Assembly (NCBI GenBank): GCA_017442585.1
Contig: JAFRZM010000021.1
Location: 1 to 41,026 of the forward strand
Reading direction: 5' to 3'
Origin: Lachnospiraceae bacterium
Lineage (GTDB): Bacteria > Bacillota > Clostridia > Lachnospirales > Lachnospiraceae
DNA: 41,026 bases
Shown in pieces: positions 32,766 through 41,026 of the stretch (position 1 is the stretch's first letter; each line of letters begins with the position of its first letter). The position numbers were made by a program, and so were the translations under genes. The notes under the pieces are model-generated. The model had not been told where the DNA came from. It made no database searches and saw only the letters and a list, made by a program, of their open reading frames with translations.

Positions 32766-34124
32766 ATGAATAACGAATTTGAAAATAATGAGAAAGTAGA
32801 AACAGAAGAAATAGAAGAAGTACAGGACATCTTAAATACAAATACGGACGACCTTGTGGATGAATATAAAAGACCTGAAGTAAAGAAAGAAAAGAAGAAT
32901 CGCGGCGGATTCGGACGCGGACTTTTCTTTGGAATAGTTATTACACTTCTTGTAGTTACACTTGCGGGTGTTATTGCTTCATCTTATATAAGAAGACAGG
33001 GACTTGTACTTACAACATATAAACTTGATGAAAACCTGACAGGACATTTGCTTTCACAGCAGATGGAGGAAAAAGTGTCAGAGATTTTGTCTGCGCTTTC
33101 TGCATATTATTATGAGGATATTGATTCCGATAAGGTTGCAGAAGGTATGTTTAAGGGAATAGTTGATTCCCTTGGCGATAAATATACAGTTTACTACACT
33201 GAAAAAGAGTATCAGGATTTCATGATGGATACACAAGGTGTTTATTATGGAATAGGTGCACTTCTTTCACAGGATAAGACAACACTTGTTATTACTATAG
33301 ATACGGTATATAAGGGATCACCTGCAGAAGAAGCAGGTTTACAGTCTGGAGATATAATTGTATCTGCCGACGGCATAGCTGCGGAGGGACAGGAGTTATC
33401 TTCATTTGTTGAGAATATCCGTGGCGCAGAAAATACAAAGGTGACTCTTGTTATTAATCGTAACGGCGAAGAGATGACTTTTGAAGTTACAAGAAGAAAG
33501 GTAGATGTGCCTACTATCGAATCGGCAATGCTTCCTGATAATATCGGATATATCAGAATCACACAGTTTGACGAAGTTACAGCACCGCAGTTTAAGGAAG
33601 CTTTAAACGGATTAAAGAAAGACGGTATGGAAGCTTTAATCGTTGATGTAAGAAGTAACCCGGGCGGATTACTTTCTTCCGTAACAGAGATTTTGGATGA
33701 GCTTTTACCTGAAGGATTACTTGTATATACAGAAAACAAGAGCGGTCAGAGAGTGGAGTACAATTCCTACAAGGGTGAACTTGGTAAGCCTATGTGCGTA
33801 CTTGTAAACAGTAACTCTGCATCTGCATCGGAGATTTTTGCGGGAGCAATAAAGGATTACGAGTACGGAACTCTAATCGGAACAAATACTTTCGGTAAGG
33901 GCATCGTACAGGGAATCGTGCCGTTTAGAGACGGAAGTGCGATTAAGGTTACAACTTCAAGATATTATACGCCAAAGGGTAATTATATCCATGGTGTAGG
34001 TATAGCACCTGATATCGAGCTTGAGTATGAGTTTTTAGGCGGAGAGAATGACAAGTATGATTATTCCTTAGATAATCAGATACAAAAGGCAGTAGAAGTT
34101 TTAAAAGAAAAAATGGGCAAATAA
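32766..34124 (+). CDS. S41 family C-terminal processing peptidase (CtpA-like)
   Basis: A 452-residue membrane-anchored serine protease. An acidic cytoplasmic N-terminus leads to a single helix at about 52-73. A helical segment at about 85-150 (DSLGDKYTVYYT), a PDZ domain at about 157-245 (GSPAEEAGLQSGDIIVSADG), and the S41 catalytic core follow. Catalytic Ser353 lies in SASASEIFAG and Lys378 in FGKGIVQ, 25 residues apart as usual. Such proteases trim envelope proteins. AAAGGACA precedes ATG 32766. It follows ftsX by 46 bases, so cotranscription with ftsEX is likely. Confidence 0.93.
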   Translation: MNNEFENNEKVETEEIEEVQDILNTNTDDLVDEYKRPEVKKEKKNRGGFGRGLFFGIVITLLVVTLAGVIASSYIRRQGLVLTTYKLDENLTGHLLSQQMEEKVSEILSALSAYYYEDIDSDKVAEGMFKGIVDSLGDKYTVYYTEKEYQDFMMDTQGVYYGIGALLSQDKTTLVITIDTVYKGSPAEEAGLQSGDIIVSADGIAAEGQELSSFVENIRGAENTKVTLVINRNGEEMTFEVTRRKVDVPTIESAMLPDNIGYIRITQFDEVTAPQFKEALNGLKKDGMEALIVDVRSNPGGLLSSVTEILDELLPEGLLVYTENKSGQRVEYNSYKGELGKPMCVLVNSNSASASEIFAGAIKDYEYGTLIGTNTFGKGIVQGIVPFRDGSAIKVTTSRYYTPKGNYIHGVGIAPDIELEYEFLGGENDKYDYSLDNQIQKAVEVLKEKMGK

Positions 34125-34178
34125 GAAGCGGCTTAAAAATAACCGCGAATAGCTTATATTAAGAAAGCCGGTGAGTTT

Positions 34179-35307
34179 TTGGTAGAATTAGATAACATAA
34201 AGGCGAAAATTATGCCTTATGAAACACCATTAAAAGAATTGAGGGATTCACTTTGACCTCGACAACAAAGGCCAAAGGATTGTTGAAATAGAAAAGACCA
34301 TGGAAGAAGCGGGATTTTGGGACGATCCTGAAAAAGCAACCGCTCTTACCAAGGAATTATCGACTTTAAAGGAAGATATGGATAAGTTTAAGCGTTTGGA
34401 GACTTCCTTTGAAGATATAAAGGTTCTTCTTGAAATGGGATATGAAGAAGAAGATCCTGACATGGTTAAAGAAATAGAACGTGAAGCGGATGAATTCGTA
34501 GCTTCATATGATTCACTTTATTTAAAGACGCTTCTTTCGGGCGAATTTGATGCGAATAATGCTATTCTTAAACTTAATGCGGGAGCAGGCGGTACGGAGT
34601 CATGTGACTTTAACCAGATGCTTTACAGGATGTATTCAAGATGGGCAGAGCGTCACGGCTTTACGATGGAAGTAATTGATTACCTTGACGGAGATGAAGC
34701 GGGAATAAAGTCCATTACTTTTGAAGTTAAAGGCGAGAATGCCTACGGATATTTAAAGTCTGAGCGCGGTGTGCATCGCCTGGTTCGTATATCACCGTTT
34801 AATGCGGCAGGAAAGCGACAGACATCGTTTGTATCTTGCGACGTTATGCCGGATATCGAAGAAGATCTTGATATTGAGATTAAAGATGAAGATATAAGAA
34901 TAGATACGTATCGTTCAAGTGGTGCGGGCGGACAGCATATCAATAAGACATCGTCAGCCATCCGTATCACGCATTTCCCTACAGGAATCGTGGTACAGTG
35001 CCAGAACGAGCGCTCACAGCATATGAATAAGGACAAAGCGATGCAGATGCTTAAAGCAAAGCTTTATCTTTTGAAACAAAAGGAAAATGAAGAATATCTT
35101 TCCGATATAAGAGGCGAGATATCCGAGAACGGATTCGGAAGCCAGATACGTTCCTACGTATTACAGCCTTATATGATGGTTAAAGACCATAGAACTCAGG
35201 CAGAAACGAGTAATGCGCAAGGTGTACTTGACGGAGATATAGATCTTTTCATAAACGCTTATTTAAAGAGCGTATCGTTAGGAAACGGTAAGAATAAAGG
35301 AGAATAA
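34179..35307 (+). CDS. prfB: Peptide chain release factor 2 with programmed +1 frameshift
   Basis: RF2 recognises UGA and UAA stop codons. The gene is in two frames: 25 codons from TTG 34179 (read as MVELDNIKAKIMPYE..., ending RDSL) to CTT 34251-34253, then TGA at 34254-34256, where a +1 shift (CTT TGA C) continues with GAC at 34255, 350 residues to TAA 35305-35307; total about 375. The SD-like AGGGA at 34242-34246 stimulates shifting. Landmarks in the long frame are the SPF tripeptide (RISPFNAAG) that reads UGA/UAA, and the catalytic GGQ at about 250-252. GGTGAG is close to the TTG, and TTG is inferred from family alignment. Low RF2 favours the shift, giving autoregulation. Confidence 0.95.
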
Positions 35308-35308
35308 A

Positions 35309-36514
35309 ATGCTTCTTGTTAAAAAATTCGGCGGAACATCGGTTGGAAATACCGATAAGATAAAGAATGTAGCAGCAAAGATTGCTAAAGAATATAAAGC
35401 GGGAAATGATTGTATCGTAGTTTTATCTGCAATGGATCAAAGTACGGATGAGTTATTAACCCTTGCACATGAAATCAATATGGATCCACCGACTCGTGAG
35501 ATAGATGCTTTACTTTCTACGGGCGAGCAGGTATCTGTAGCGCTTATGTGTATGGCACTTGATGCGTTATCGGTTCCATCTGTATCATTAAATGCATTTC
35601 AGGTTTCAATGCATTCTACAGGAAATCATACAAATGCGAGACTTAAGAAAATCGATACCGAGCGTATACGACACGAGCTTGATGGCCGTCGCGTAGTAGT
35701 TGTCACGGGATTCCAGGGCGTAGATAGTTATAATGATGTAACAACAATAGGCCGCGGAGGTTCCGATACTACGGCGGTAGCACTTGCAGCAGCGCTTCAT
35801 GCGGATGCCTGCGAGATTTACACGGATGTAGACGGTGTATATACGGCAGATCCTCGTATCGTGCCTAATGCGAAAAAGTTAAATGAAATCACCTACGACG
35901 AGATGCTTGAGCTTGCATCAATCGGTGCACAGGTACTTCATAACAGGTCCGTAGACCTTGCAAAGAAGTACGGTGTAACTCTTGTCGTTCGTGACAGTCA
36001 TAAAGATGTTGAAGGAACTTTTGTCAAGGAGGTTTGCAAAATGGAGAGTATGCTCGTAAGCGGTGTAGCAGCCGATAAAAATACATGTTGCCTTACATTA
36101 TGCGGTGTGCCGGATATGCCGGGATATGAATATAGGATATTTGATCTTTTATCAAGTAACTCAATCCCTGTAGATGCGATACTTCATACTGCAGCTGTTA
36201 ACGATACTATAGATATTTCAATATGCGTATCAAGAGATTGCGCACCAAGAGCTGAGGCTCTTTTAAAGGATAATGCGGCAAATCTTAAGATTAAGGAAGT
36301 ATCCGTAGATAATCATGTTGCAAAGATTTCGATAGTAGGCGCCGGAATCCAGAGTAATCCGGGCGTTGCAACAAAGATGTTCGAGGCTTTGTTTAATTCG
36401 AATATCAATATTAAGATGACGTATACAAGTGAGATAAGAATTACTGTTCTTATTGATGAGATAGATATGGAAAAGGCCGTAAGAGCTATTCATGAAAAGC
36501 TTTTAGGCGAATAA
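35309..36514 (+). CDS. Aspartate kinase
   Basis: A 401-residue aspartokinase, which makes aspartyl phosphate for lysine, threonine and methionine and the diaminopimelate of the wall. The amino-acid kinase domain begins KFGGTSVGN (5-13), with STGEQVSVALM near 70-80, GRGGSDTTAVALAAALHAD near 148-166, and VDGVYTADPRIVP near 173-185. Two ACT domains lie at about 255-330 and 335-400, probably for feedback inhibition. ATG 35309 is one base after the prfB stop, with AAAGGAG upstream. No lysine riboswitch is visible because the gene sits inside an operon. Confidence 0.93.
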   Translation: MLLVKKFGGTSVGNTDKIKNVAAKIAKEYKAGNDCIVVLSAMDQSTDELLTLAHEINMDPPTREIDALLSTGEQVSVALMCMALDALSVPSVSLNAFQVSMHSTGNHTNARLKKIDTERIRHELDGRRVVVVTGFQGVDSYNDVTTIGRGGSDTTAVALAAALHADACEIYTDVDGVYTADPRIVPNAKKLNEITYDEMLELASIGAQVLHNRSVDLAKKYGVTLVVRDSHKDVEGTFVKEVCKMESMLVSGVAADKNTCCLTLCGVPDMPGYEYRIFDLLSSNSIPVDAILHTAAVNDTIDISICVSRDCAPRAEALLKDNAANLKIKEVSVDNHVAKISIVGAGIQSNPGVATKMFEALFNSNINIKMTYTSEIRITVLIDEIDMEKAVRAIHEKLLGE

Positions 36515-36525
36515 AGGAGAAAATT

Positions 36526-36879
36526 ATGGATTACCAGATGTCACCGACAAAAAGAACACCGATAGATCCGGCTAAAAGCCCGCTTTCAGATGTGGCTTTC
36601 GTTCTTTCAATAATTGGAATTTTCTGCACGCCTGTGCCGTTCTTTGGATTCTTCGGACCGGCACTTGCAATAATACTTGCAAATTTGGGACGTGGCAAAG
36701 AAATGCAGTTTGTAAAGAAGGGTAAAGCTGCTTTTATAATAGGTATTATCGGACTTATTTTGGCAGCAGCTATTCTTGCGTTTGAAATTTATGAGTTTAT
36801 CCTTTCTATTCAGGGCGGAAGCTTTGAGGCTACAATGGAAAACTTTATGGAATTATTACTTCAGGTAGAGGGGAGATAA
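36526..36879 (+). CDS. Small membrane protein (DUF4190-like)
   Basis: A 117-residue protein with a short polar N-terminus rich in Pro and two hydrophobic segments (about 24-51 and 66-92). The pattern SDVAFVLSIIGIFCTPVPFFGFFGPALAIILANLGRGKE resembles DUF4190-type membrane proteins found near envelope genes. AAAGGAG precedes ATG 36526. It is followed after six bases by another membrane protein, so the two probably work together. Function unknown. Confidence 0.7.
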   Translation: MDYQMSPTKRTPIDPAKSPLSDVAFVLSIIGIFCTPVPFFGFFGPALAIILANLGRGKEMQFVKKGKAAFIIGIIGLILAAAILAFEIYEFILSIQGGSFEATMENFMELLLQVEGR

Positions 36880-36885
36880 CGGGCA

Positions 36886-37734
36886 ATGAATAAGAAATGC
36901 AGTGAATTAAAAAGATTGTCACGTGCGGGACTCCTCGGTAATTTCCCGATAGTAATATGTGCGTATGTGCTTGTAAGTGCGATAGTAAACATAGTAACAA
37001 GAGTATTTACGCTTCCTGTATCTAATCTTTACGAAGAGTATTATATGGATTTTATCATGGGTGAGCGTGTGACGATGCCGGAGATAACCGAGCTTCCTAT
37101 AAGCTGTTATGTCGGACTTGCCGCAGTTATTGTGGTATCGATTATATCAACGGTACTTTATGCGGGCATAGCAAGAATTCAGCTTAACCTTATGCGTGGT
37201 GAGAAGTTTGGCATAGGCTATGTATTCGGAGAATTCCGTCATAGACCGGATAGATACATAGTAGCGGCACTTTTAAAGATAGTTATATCACTTTTCTGCT
37301 ATCTTCCGGGACTCGTGTTCTACATACTTGCGGTTCTTAATATTGAAGAAAGCATCTTCCTTGTATATATGATGGTTTCAATCGTAGCGATGATAGTAGG
37401 AATGATTCTTGATATATTCTTCAGGATTAAGCTTATGCTTTCGACATATTTACTTGTTGATAACGAGAACTTATCCGCGGTTAATTCGTTCAAGGACAGC
37501 TTTGATTTCATGAATGGTCACGTACTTCGCGCAGTTTACATATACTTAAGCTTTATCCCGATGACGCTTCTTACTATCCTTACATTTGGACTCGGTGGAC
37601 TTTGGGTACAGCCTTATATGGAAGGAACGTTTGTGAACTTTTACCTCGATGTAATCGGTGAATTTAAGCGTATACAGGAAGAGGAGCGTCGCCTCGATGA
37701 GGAGATGGGACCGTCTTTTGAGACATATGTCTAG
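36886..37734 (+). CDS. Multi-pass membrane protein (DUF975-like)
   Basis: A 282-residue protein with about five to six membrane helices (near 19-40, 72-95, 117-148, 157-178, 210-240). The segment STYLLVDNENLSAVNSFKDSFDFMNGHVLRAVYIYLSFIPM and the later GGLWVQPYMEGTFVNFYLDV match the DUF975 type of Firmicute membrane protein. The C-terminal tail is charged and cytoplasmic (EFKRIQEEERRLDEE). GGGGAGA lies in the last codons of the upstream gene. Function unknown. Confidence 0.72.
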   Translation: MNKKCSELKRLSRAGLLGNFPIVICAYVLVSAIVNIVTRVFTLPVSNLYEEYYMDFIMGERVTMPEITELPISCYVGLAAVIVVSIISTVLYAGIARIQLNLMRGEKFGIGYVFGEFRHRPDRYIVAALLKIVISLFCYLPGLVFYILAVLNIEESIFLVYMMVSIVAMIVGMILDIFFRIKLMLSTYLLVDNENLSAVNSFKDSFDFMNGHVLRAVYIYLSFIPMTLLTILTFGLGGLWVQPYMEGTFVNFYLDVIGEFKRIQEEERRLDEEMGPSFETYV

Positions 37735-37796
37735 GTAAAAGCGTATAGTTTAAAGATAATTAATTCGGAACTTATTTAAAGTATAGGAGTAAGTAA

Positions 37797-39953
37797 ATGG
37801 ATATAAATGCTACCATAGCTAAAGAATTAGGCATCAGAAAAGAACAGGTAGAAGCGACGGTTCGTTTAATTGACGAGGGCAATACCATACCATTTATCGC
37901 ACGTTACAGAAAAGAAGTAACGGGCGCGCTAAACGACGAAGTTTTAAGAAACCTCTACGACCGTCTTATGTATCTTCGTGCATTGGAAGAGAAGAAAGCA
38001 CAGGTTATTGCGTCAATCGCTGAGCAGGGAGTACTTACAGAAGAATTAAAGAAAGCAATACTTGATGCCACAACGCAGGTTGCGGTTGATGATTTGTATC
38101 TTCCGTATAGACCGAAGCGTAGAACCCGCGCTACAATCGCGAAAGAAAAGGGCTTAGAGCCTTTGGCCAATCTTATACTTTTACAGCAGAATAAAGAGCC
38201 GATAGAAAAGATTGCAGAAAGTTATATTAATCCTGAAAAGGAAGTAAACACAGTAGAAGATGCGATAAACGGTGCAAAGGATATAATCGCGGAAGGTATT
38301 TCCGAGAATGCGGATTATCGTGCATATATCAGAGATTACACAGTAGAGCACGGACAGGTTGTCTCAAAAGCAAAGGATACACAGACGTCGACAGTATATG
38401 ATACATATTATGACTTTACGGAACCTGTAAAGAAAATCTTAGGACATAGAATCCTGGCAATTAACCGTGGTGAAAACGAAAAGGTTTTAACTGTTAAGAT
38501 TGCGGTTGATGAGACTAGAGTTATAGAGCATATTTGTAAAGATATAATTAAAAATGAAGTAAGCGTTGAGGCACCGATTTTACGTGAGGCTATAGAAGAT
38601 GCATATGACAGACTTATTGCACCGTCGATTGAACGCGAAGTCAGAAATATGCTTACGGAAAAGGCGGAAGACGGAGCAATTAAAGTATTCGGTGAAAATC
38701 TTTCGCAGTTACTTATGCAGCCGCCTATTCAGGGTAAGGTTGTACTTGGCTGGGATCCTGCGTTTAGAACGGGTTGTAAACTCGCAGTAGTAGATGAGAC
38801 GGGTAAGGTAATCTTTACGACGGTTATTTTTCCTACTGCACCGCAGAACAGAGTAGAAGAATCAAAGAAGATATTAAAGGATATAATCCATAAATATCAC
38901 GTAAACCTTATATCGGTTGGAAACGGTACCGCATCACGTGAATCGGAGAGAGTTATTGCAGACTTAATCTCTGAACTTGATGTACCGGTATCGTATGCTA
39001 TAGTAAACGAGGCCGGAGCTTCCGTATATTCCGCAAGTAAGCTTGCGACGGAAGAGTTCCCGAATTTCGATGTGGGACAGCGAAGTGCCGCATCTATCGC
39101 GCGTCGTTTACAAGACCCATTGGCAGAACTTGTAAAGATAGAGCCAAAGGCCATCGGTGTCGGACAGTATCAGCACGATATGAACCAGAAGAAGCTCGGC
39201 GAAGCTTTAAACGGTGTGGTTGAGTGTTGTGTAAACAAGGTCGGTGTAGATTTAAATACCGCATCGGCACCGCTTTTATCCTATATTTCCGGAATATCGG
39301 GTACGATAGCAAAGAACATCGTGGCATATAGAGAAGAAAACGGACGTTTTAAAACGAGAGAAGAATTAAAGAAGGTAAGTAAGTTAGGACCTAAGGCGTT
39401 CGAGCAGTGTGCGGGATTCATGAGAATTATAGGCGGTGACGATCCGCTTGATTCTACCGCAGTGCATCCTGAATCTTATGCGGCAACACGTGCACTTTTA
39501 AATAAGCTTGGTGTAGAGCTTTCCGAAATCGGTTCCGCAAAAGTTATGGAGCAGACGAAAAAGATTAAAGATTATAAGGCACTTGCAGAAGAGCTTAATG
39601 TCGGTGAGTATTCATTAAAGGATATTGTTGCGGAACTTGATAAGCCGGGACGTGACCCTAGACTTTCTGCACCGGCACCGATTTTAAGACAGGATGTAAT
39701 GGAACTTACAGACCTTAAGGAAGGCATGGTGCTTAAGGGCACAGTTCGTAACGTAATAGACTTCGGTGCGTTTGTCGATATCGGAGTACATCAGGACGGA
39801 CTTGTACATGTATCGCAGATGTCGGATCGTTACATTAAGCATCCGCTTGATGTAGTATCTGTAGGCGATATTGTAGATGTAAAGGTAATGAGCGTAGACT
39901 TAAATAAAAAGAGAATCCAGCTTACCATGAAAGGAATTAAGAATGGACAGTAA
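37797..39953 (+). CDS. Tex family RNA-binding transcription accessory protein
   Basis: A 718-residue Tex protein. Order: N-terminal helical Tex domain (1-190; GNTIPFIARYRKEVTGALNDEVLR), YqgF/RNase H-like domain about 320-440 (VVLGWDPAFRTGCKLAVVD), helix-hairpin-helix repeats about 470-570 (VNKVGVDLNTASAPLLSYISGISGTIAKNIVAYREENG), and a C-terminal S1 domain about 643-715 (LKEGMVLKGTVRNVIDFGAFVDIGVHQDGLVH). Tex binds nucleic acid and affects expression and stress tolerance. ATG 37797 has AGGAG upstream. The 3' end overlaps the next gene by 11 bases. Confidence 0.94.
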   Translation: MDINATIAKELGIRKEQVEATVRLIDEGNTIPFIARYRKEVTGALNDEVLRNLYDRLMYLRALEEKKAQVIASIAEQGVLTEELKKAILDATTQVAVDDLYLPYRPKRRTRATIAKEKGLEPLANLILLQQNKEPIEKIAESYINPEKEVNTVEDAINGAKDIIAEGISENADYRAYIRDYTVEHGQVVSKAKDTQTSTVYDTYYDFTEPVKKILGHRILAINRGENEKVLTVKIAVDETRVIEHICKDIIKNEVSVEAPILREAIEDAYDRLIAPSIEREVRNMLTEKAEDGAIKVFGENLSQLLMQPPIQGKVVLGWDPAFRTGCKLAVVDETGKVIFTTVIFPTAPQNRVEESKKILKDIIHKYHVNLISVGNGTASRESERVIADLISELDVPVSYAIVNEAGASVYSASKLATEEFPNFDVGQRSAASIARRLQDPLAELVKIEPKAIGVGQYQHDMNQKKLGEALNGVVECCVNKVGVDLNTASAPLLSYISGISGTIAKNIVAYREENGRFKTREELKKVSKLGPKAFEQCAGFMRIIGGDDPLDSTAVHPESYAATRALLNKLGVELSEIGSAKVMEQTKKIKDYKALAEELNVGEYSLKDIVAELDKPGRDPRLSAPAPILRQDVMELTDLKEGMVLKGTVRNVIDFGAFVDIGVHQDGLVHVSQMSDRYIKHPLDVVSVGDIVDVKVMSVDLNKKRIQLTMKGIKNGQ

Positions 39954-40479
39954 CGAGAAGATTTCATTTGATGTGAAATTAAGCCCAAAGGACGTTTTTA
40001 AATTCAATATGTATCATAATTACAGAAGGGTGCAGCCTTATATATACCTGGTACTTGGTGTAGCGGTAATGGTTATCGCCATTATAAATGCCGGAAAGTT
40101 TGACACTACATCAACGCTACTTTATATACTTTTAGGCTTTATGCTTGCGGCATATAATCCGGTGAGTTTCTTTGTAACGTCTAAGTTTCAGGCGTCGGAA
40201 GCAGGCCCTTTGGGTAAGTCTATGAGATACGTATTCGATGATATGGGAATCACGGTATCATTTACAGATGATGAGGAAAAAGCGACAGCAGGCGAGGGCG
40301 TGGACTCCGGTAATATAGATTCACTTCGCAGTAAGATTTCTTATAACGAGATTTATAAAGTTAAGGAATCGGGAAGCGCAATCTATATTTATACTTCAAA
40401 TCGTAATGCATCCATCTTACCGAAAGATAAAATAGGTAGCAACTTAGATGCGGTGCGGGAACGCTTAAAACTCAAATAG
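39943..40479 (+). CDS. YcxB-like membrane protein
   Basis: A 178-residue protein. Short polar N-terminus, two membrane helices at about 30-48 and 58-78, then a soluble beta-rich region with DDMGITVSFTDDEE and KISYNEIYKVKESGSAIYIYTSNRNASILPKDKI, which resembles the YcxB C-terminal domain. Function unknown. It overlaps the tex 3' end, and AAAGGAAT in tex is its ribosome site, so the two are coupled. Confidence 0.72.
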   Translation: MDSNEKISFDVKLSPKDVFKFNMYHNYRRVQPYIYLVLGVAVMVIAIINAGKFDTTSTLLYILLGFMLAAYNPVSFFVTSKFQASEAGPLGKSMRYVFDDMGITVSFTDDEEKATAGEGVDSGNIDSLRSKISYNEIYKVKESGSAIYIYTSNRNASILPKDKIGSNLDAVRERLKLK

Positions 40480-40489
40480 GAGTAATTAT

Positions 40490-40909
40490 ATGATATATGA
40501 AACAAACTCGCCGGAGGAGACTTTTGCCTTAGGTAAGGCATTAGCTGAAAAAGCATCTGCCGGTGATGTATTTACCTTAAACGGGGACCTTGGTGTCGGA
40601 AAGACTGTATTTACACAAGGCTTTGGTGCGGGACTTGGAATAAAAGAGCCTATAAATTCACCGACATTTACAATCTTACAGGTATATGATGAAGGTCGAC
40701 TCCCGTTATATCACTTTGATGTCTACAGAATCGGCGATCCTGATGAGATGGATGAAATCGGATTCGAGGAATATGTTTACGGTGACGGAGTGACGCTTAT
40801 CGAATGGGCGAATTTAATCGAAGATATTTTGCCTAAGAAATTAACGGCGGTTACTATAGAAAAAGATTTAAGTAAAGGATTATCTTATAGAAAGATAACC
40901 GTGGAATAG
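40490..40909 (+). CDS. tsaE: tRNA threonylcarbamoyladenosine biosynthesis ATPase TsaE
   Basis: A 139-residue P-loop ATPase of the t6A pathway, which modifies A37 of tRNAs reading ANN codons. Walker A is GDLGVGKT at 32-39. NSPTFTILQVY (about 61-71), HFDVYRIGDPDEMDEIGFEEY and TLIEWANLIED are all family features. AGGAG precedes ATG 40490. It lies 22 bases before tsaB, its pathway partner. Confidence 0.93.
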   Translation: MIYETNSPEETFALGKALAEKASAGDVFTLNGDLGVGKTVFTQGFGAGLGIKEPINSPTFTILQVYDEGRLPLYHFDVYRIGDPDEMDEIGFEEYVYGDGVTLIEWANLIEDILPKKLTAVTIEKDLSKGLSYRKITVE

Positions 40910-40931
40910 TTAAACAAGGATTGATTGTTTT

Positions 40932-41026
40932 ATGAAAATACTTGGAATAGAAAGCTCCGGAACGGTCGCATCTGTTGCGTTATATGATGACGGTAAGATT
41001 GTAACGGAATATACAACCAATTTTAA
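40932..41026 (+). CDS. tsaB: Start of TsaB (partial, runs off window)
   Basis: The ATG at 40932 opens a frame that continues to the end of the window (31 full codons). The residues MKILGIESSGTVASVALYDDGKIV match the N-terminal ASKHA-type strand of TsaB, the partner of TsaD in t6A synthesis. Position after tsaE supports this. The rest is not visible. Confidence 0.85.
   Translation, partial: MKILGIESSGTVASVALYDDGKIVTEYTTNF

Noticed and set aside
34254..34256. TGA as evidence that prfB is a broken gene
   Set aside because: It sits in the classic CTT-TGA-C programmed frameshift context with an upstream SD-like sequence, so the gene is intact.

Overview
The window looks like a chromosomal segment of a low-to-mid-GC Firmicute of class Clostridia, most likely a Lachnospiraceae member of the Butyrivibrio/Pseudobutyrivibrio type. 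The evidence is gene content and order (HprK, MurB, RapZ, WhiA and a Crh-like HPr; a CdaR-type regulator before FtsE-FtsX; a CD0519/CD1768-type membrane protein), AT-rich intergenic DNA with near-consensus sigma-A promoters, strong AGGAGG-like ribosome binding sites, and several GTG or TTG starts. The genus is an inference. All confident genes lie on the + strand, so the segment is probably one replichore arm read codirectionally.

Region by region. Positions 1-6007 hold a tandem family of secreted papain-like (C1) proteins with C-terminal Fn3-like repeats: the 3' end of one copy, a complete copy with the catalytic residues in place, and a third copy whose catalytic Cys is Ala. A protein made of three receiver-like domains follows. 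Positions 6139-10125 carry azlC-azlD, an S66 peptidase, a HutD/Ves-like protein, a small unknown protein and a WYL regulator. Positions 10239-11405 encode a CD0519/CD1768-type membrane protein with a clear promoter, a palindrome in its leader and a strong terminator. A 134-bp structured element lies before ftsH. Positions 11763-22073 are mostly housekeeping genes: ftsH, uvrC, hprK, M18 aminopeptidase, murB, rapZ, whiA, a Crh-like HPr (Asn15/Ser46) and a diacylglycerol kinase family gene.

Positions 22128-28053 hold a pseudo-receiver protein, a YigZ/IMPACT protein, a tRNA-Gln(CTG) with its own promoter and terminator, a CvfB-like S1 protein, a RidA protein, a compact hairpin-rich insert and a class A penicillin-binding protein. 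Positions 28289-34124 form an envelope region: an SH3-NlpC/P60 hydrolase, a 570-bp intergenic region with DnaA-box-like repeats, a CdaR-type regulator, ftsE, ftsX and an S41 protease. Positions 34179-41026 hold prfB with its programmed +1 frameshift, an aspartate kinase, two small membrane proteins, tex, a YcxB-like protein, tsaE and the start of tsaB.

Shared functions: MurB, PBP1, NlpC/P60, FtsEX and the S41 protease all concern the cell wall and division. HprK plus the Crh-like protein point to carbon catabolite control through Ser46 phosphorylation. No phage, transposase, CRISPR array or rRNA was seen. The less ordinary items are the catalytically dead C1 paralogue, the two structured intergenic elements, the DnaA-box-like cluster, and the proteins built from degenerate receiver domains.
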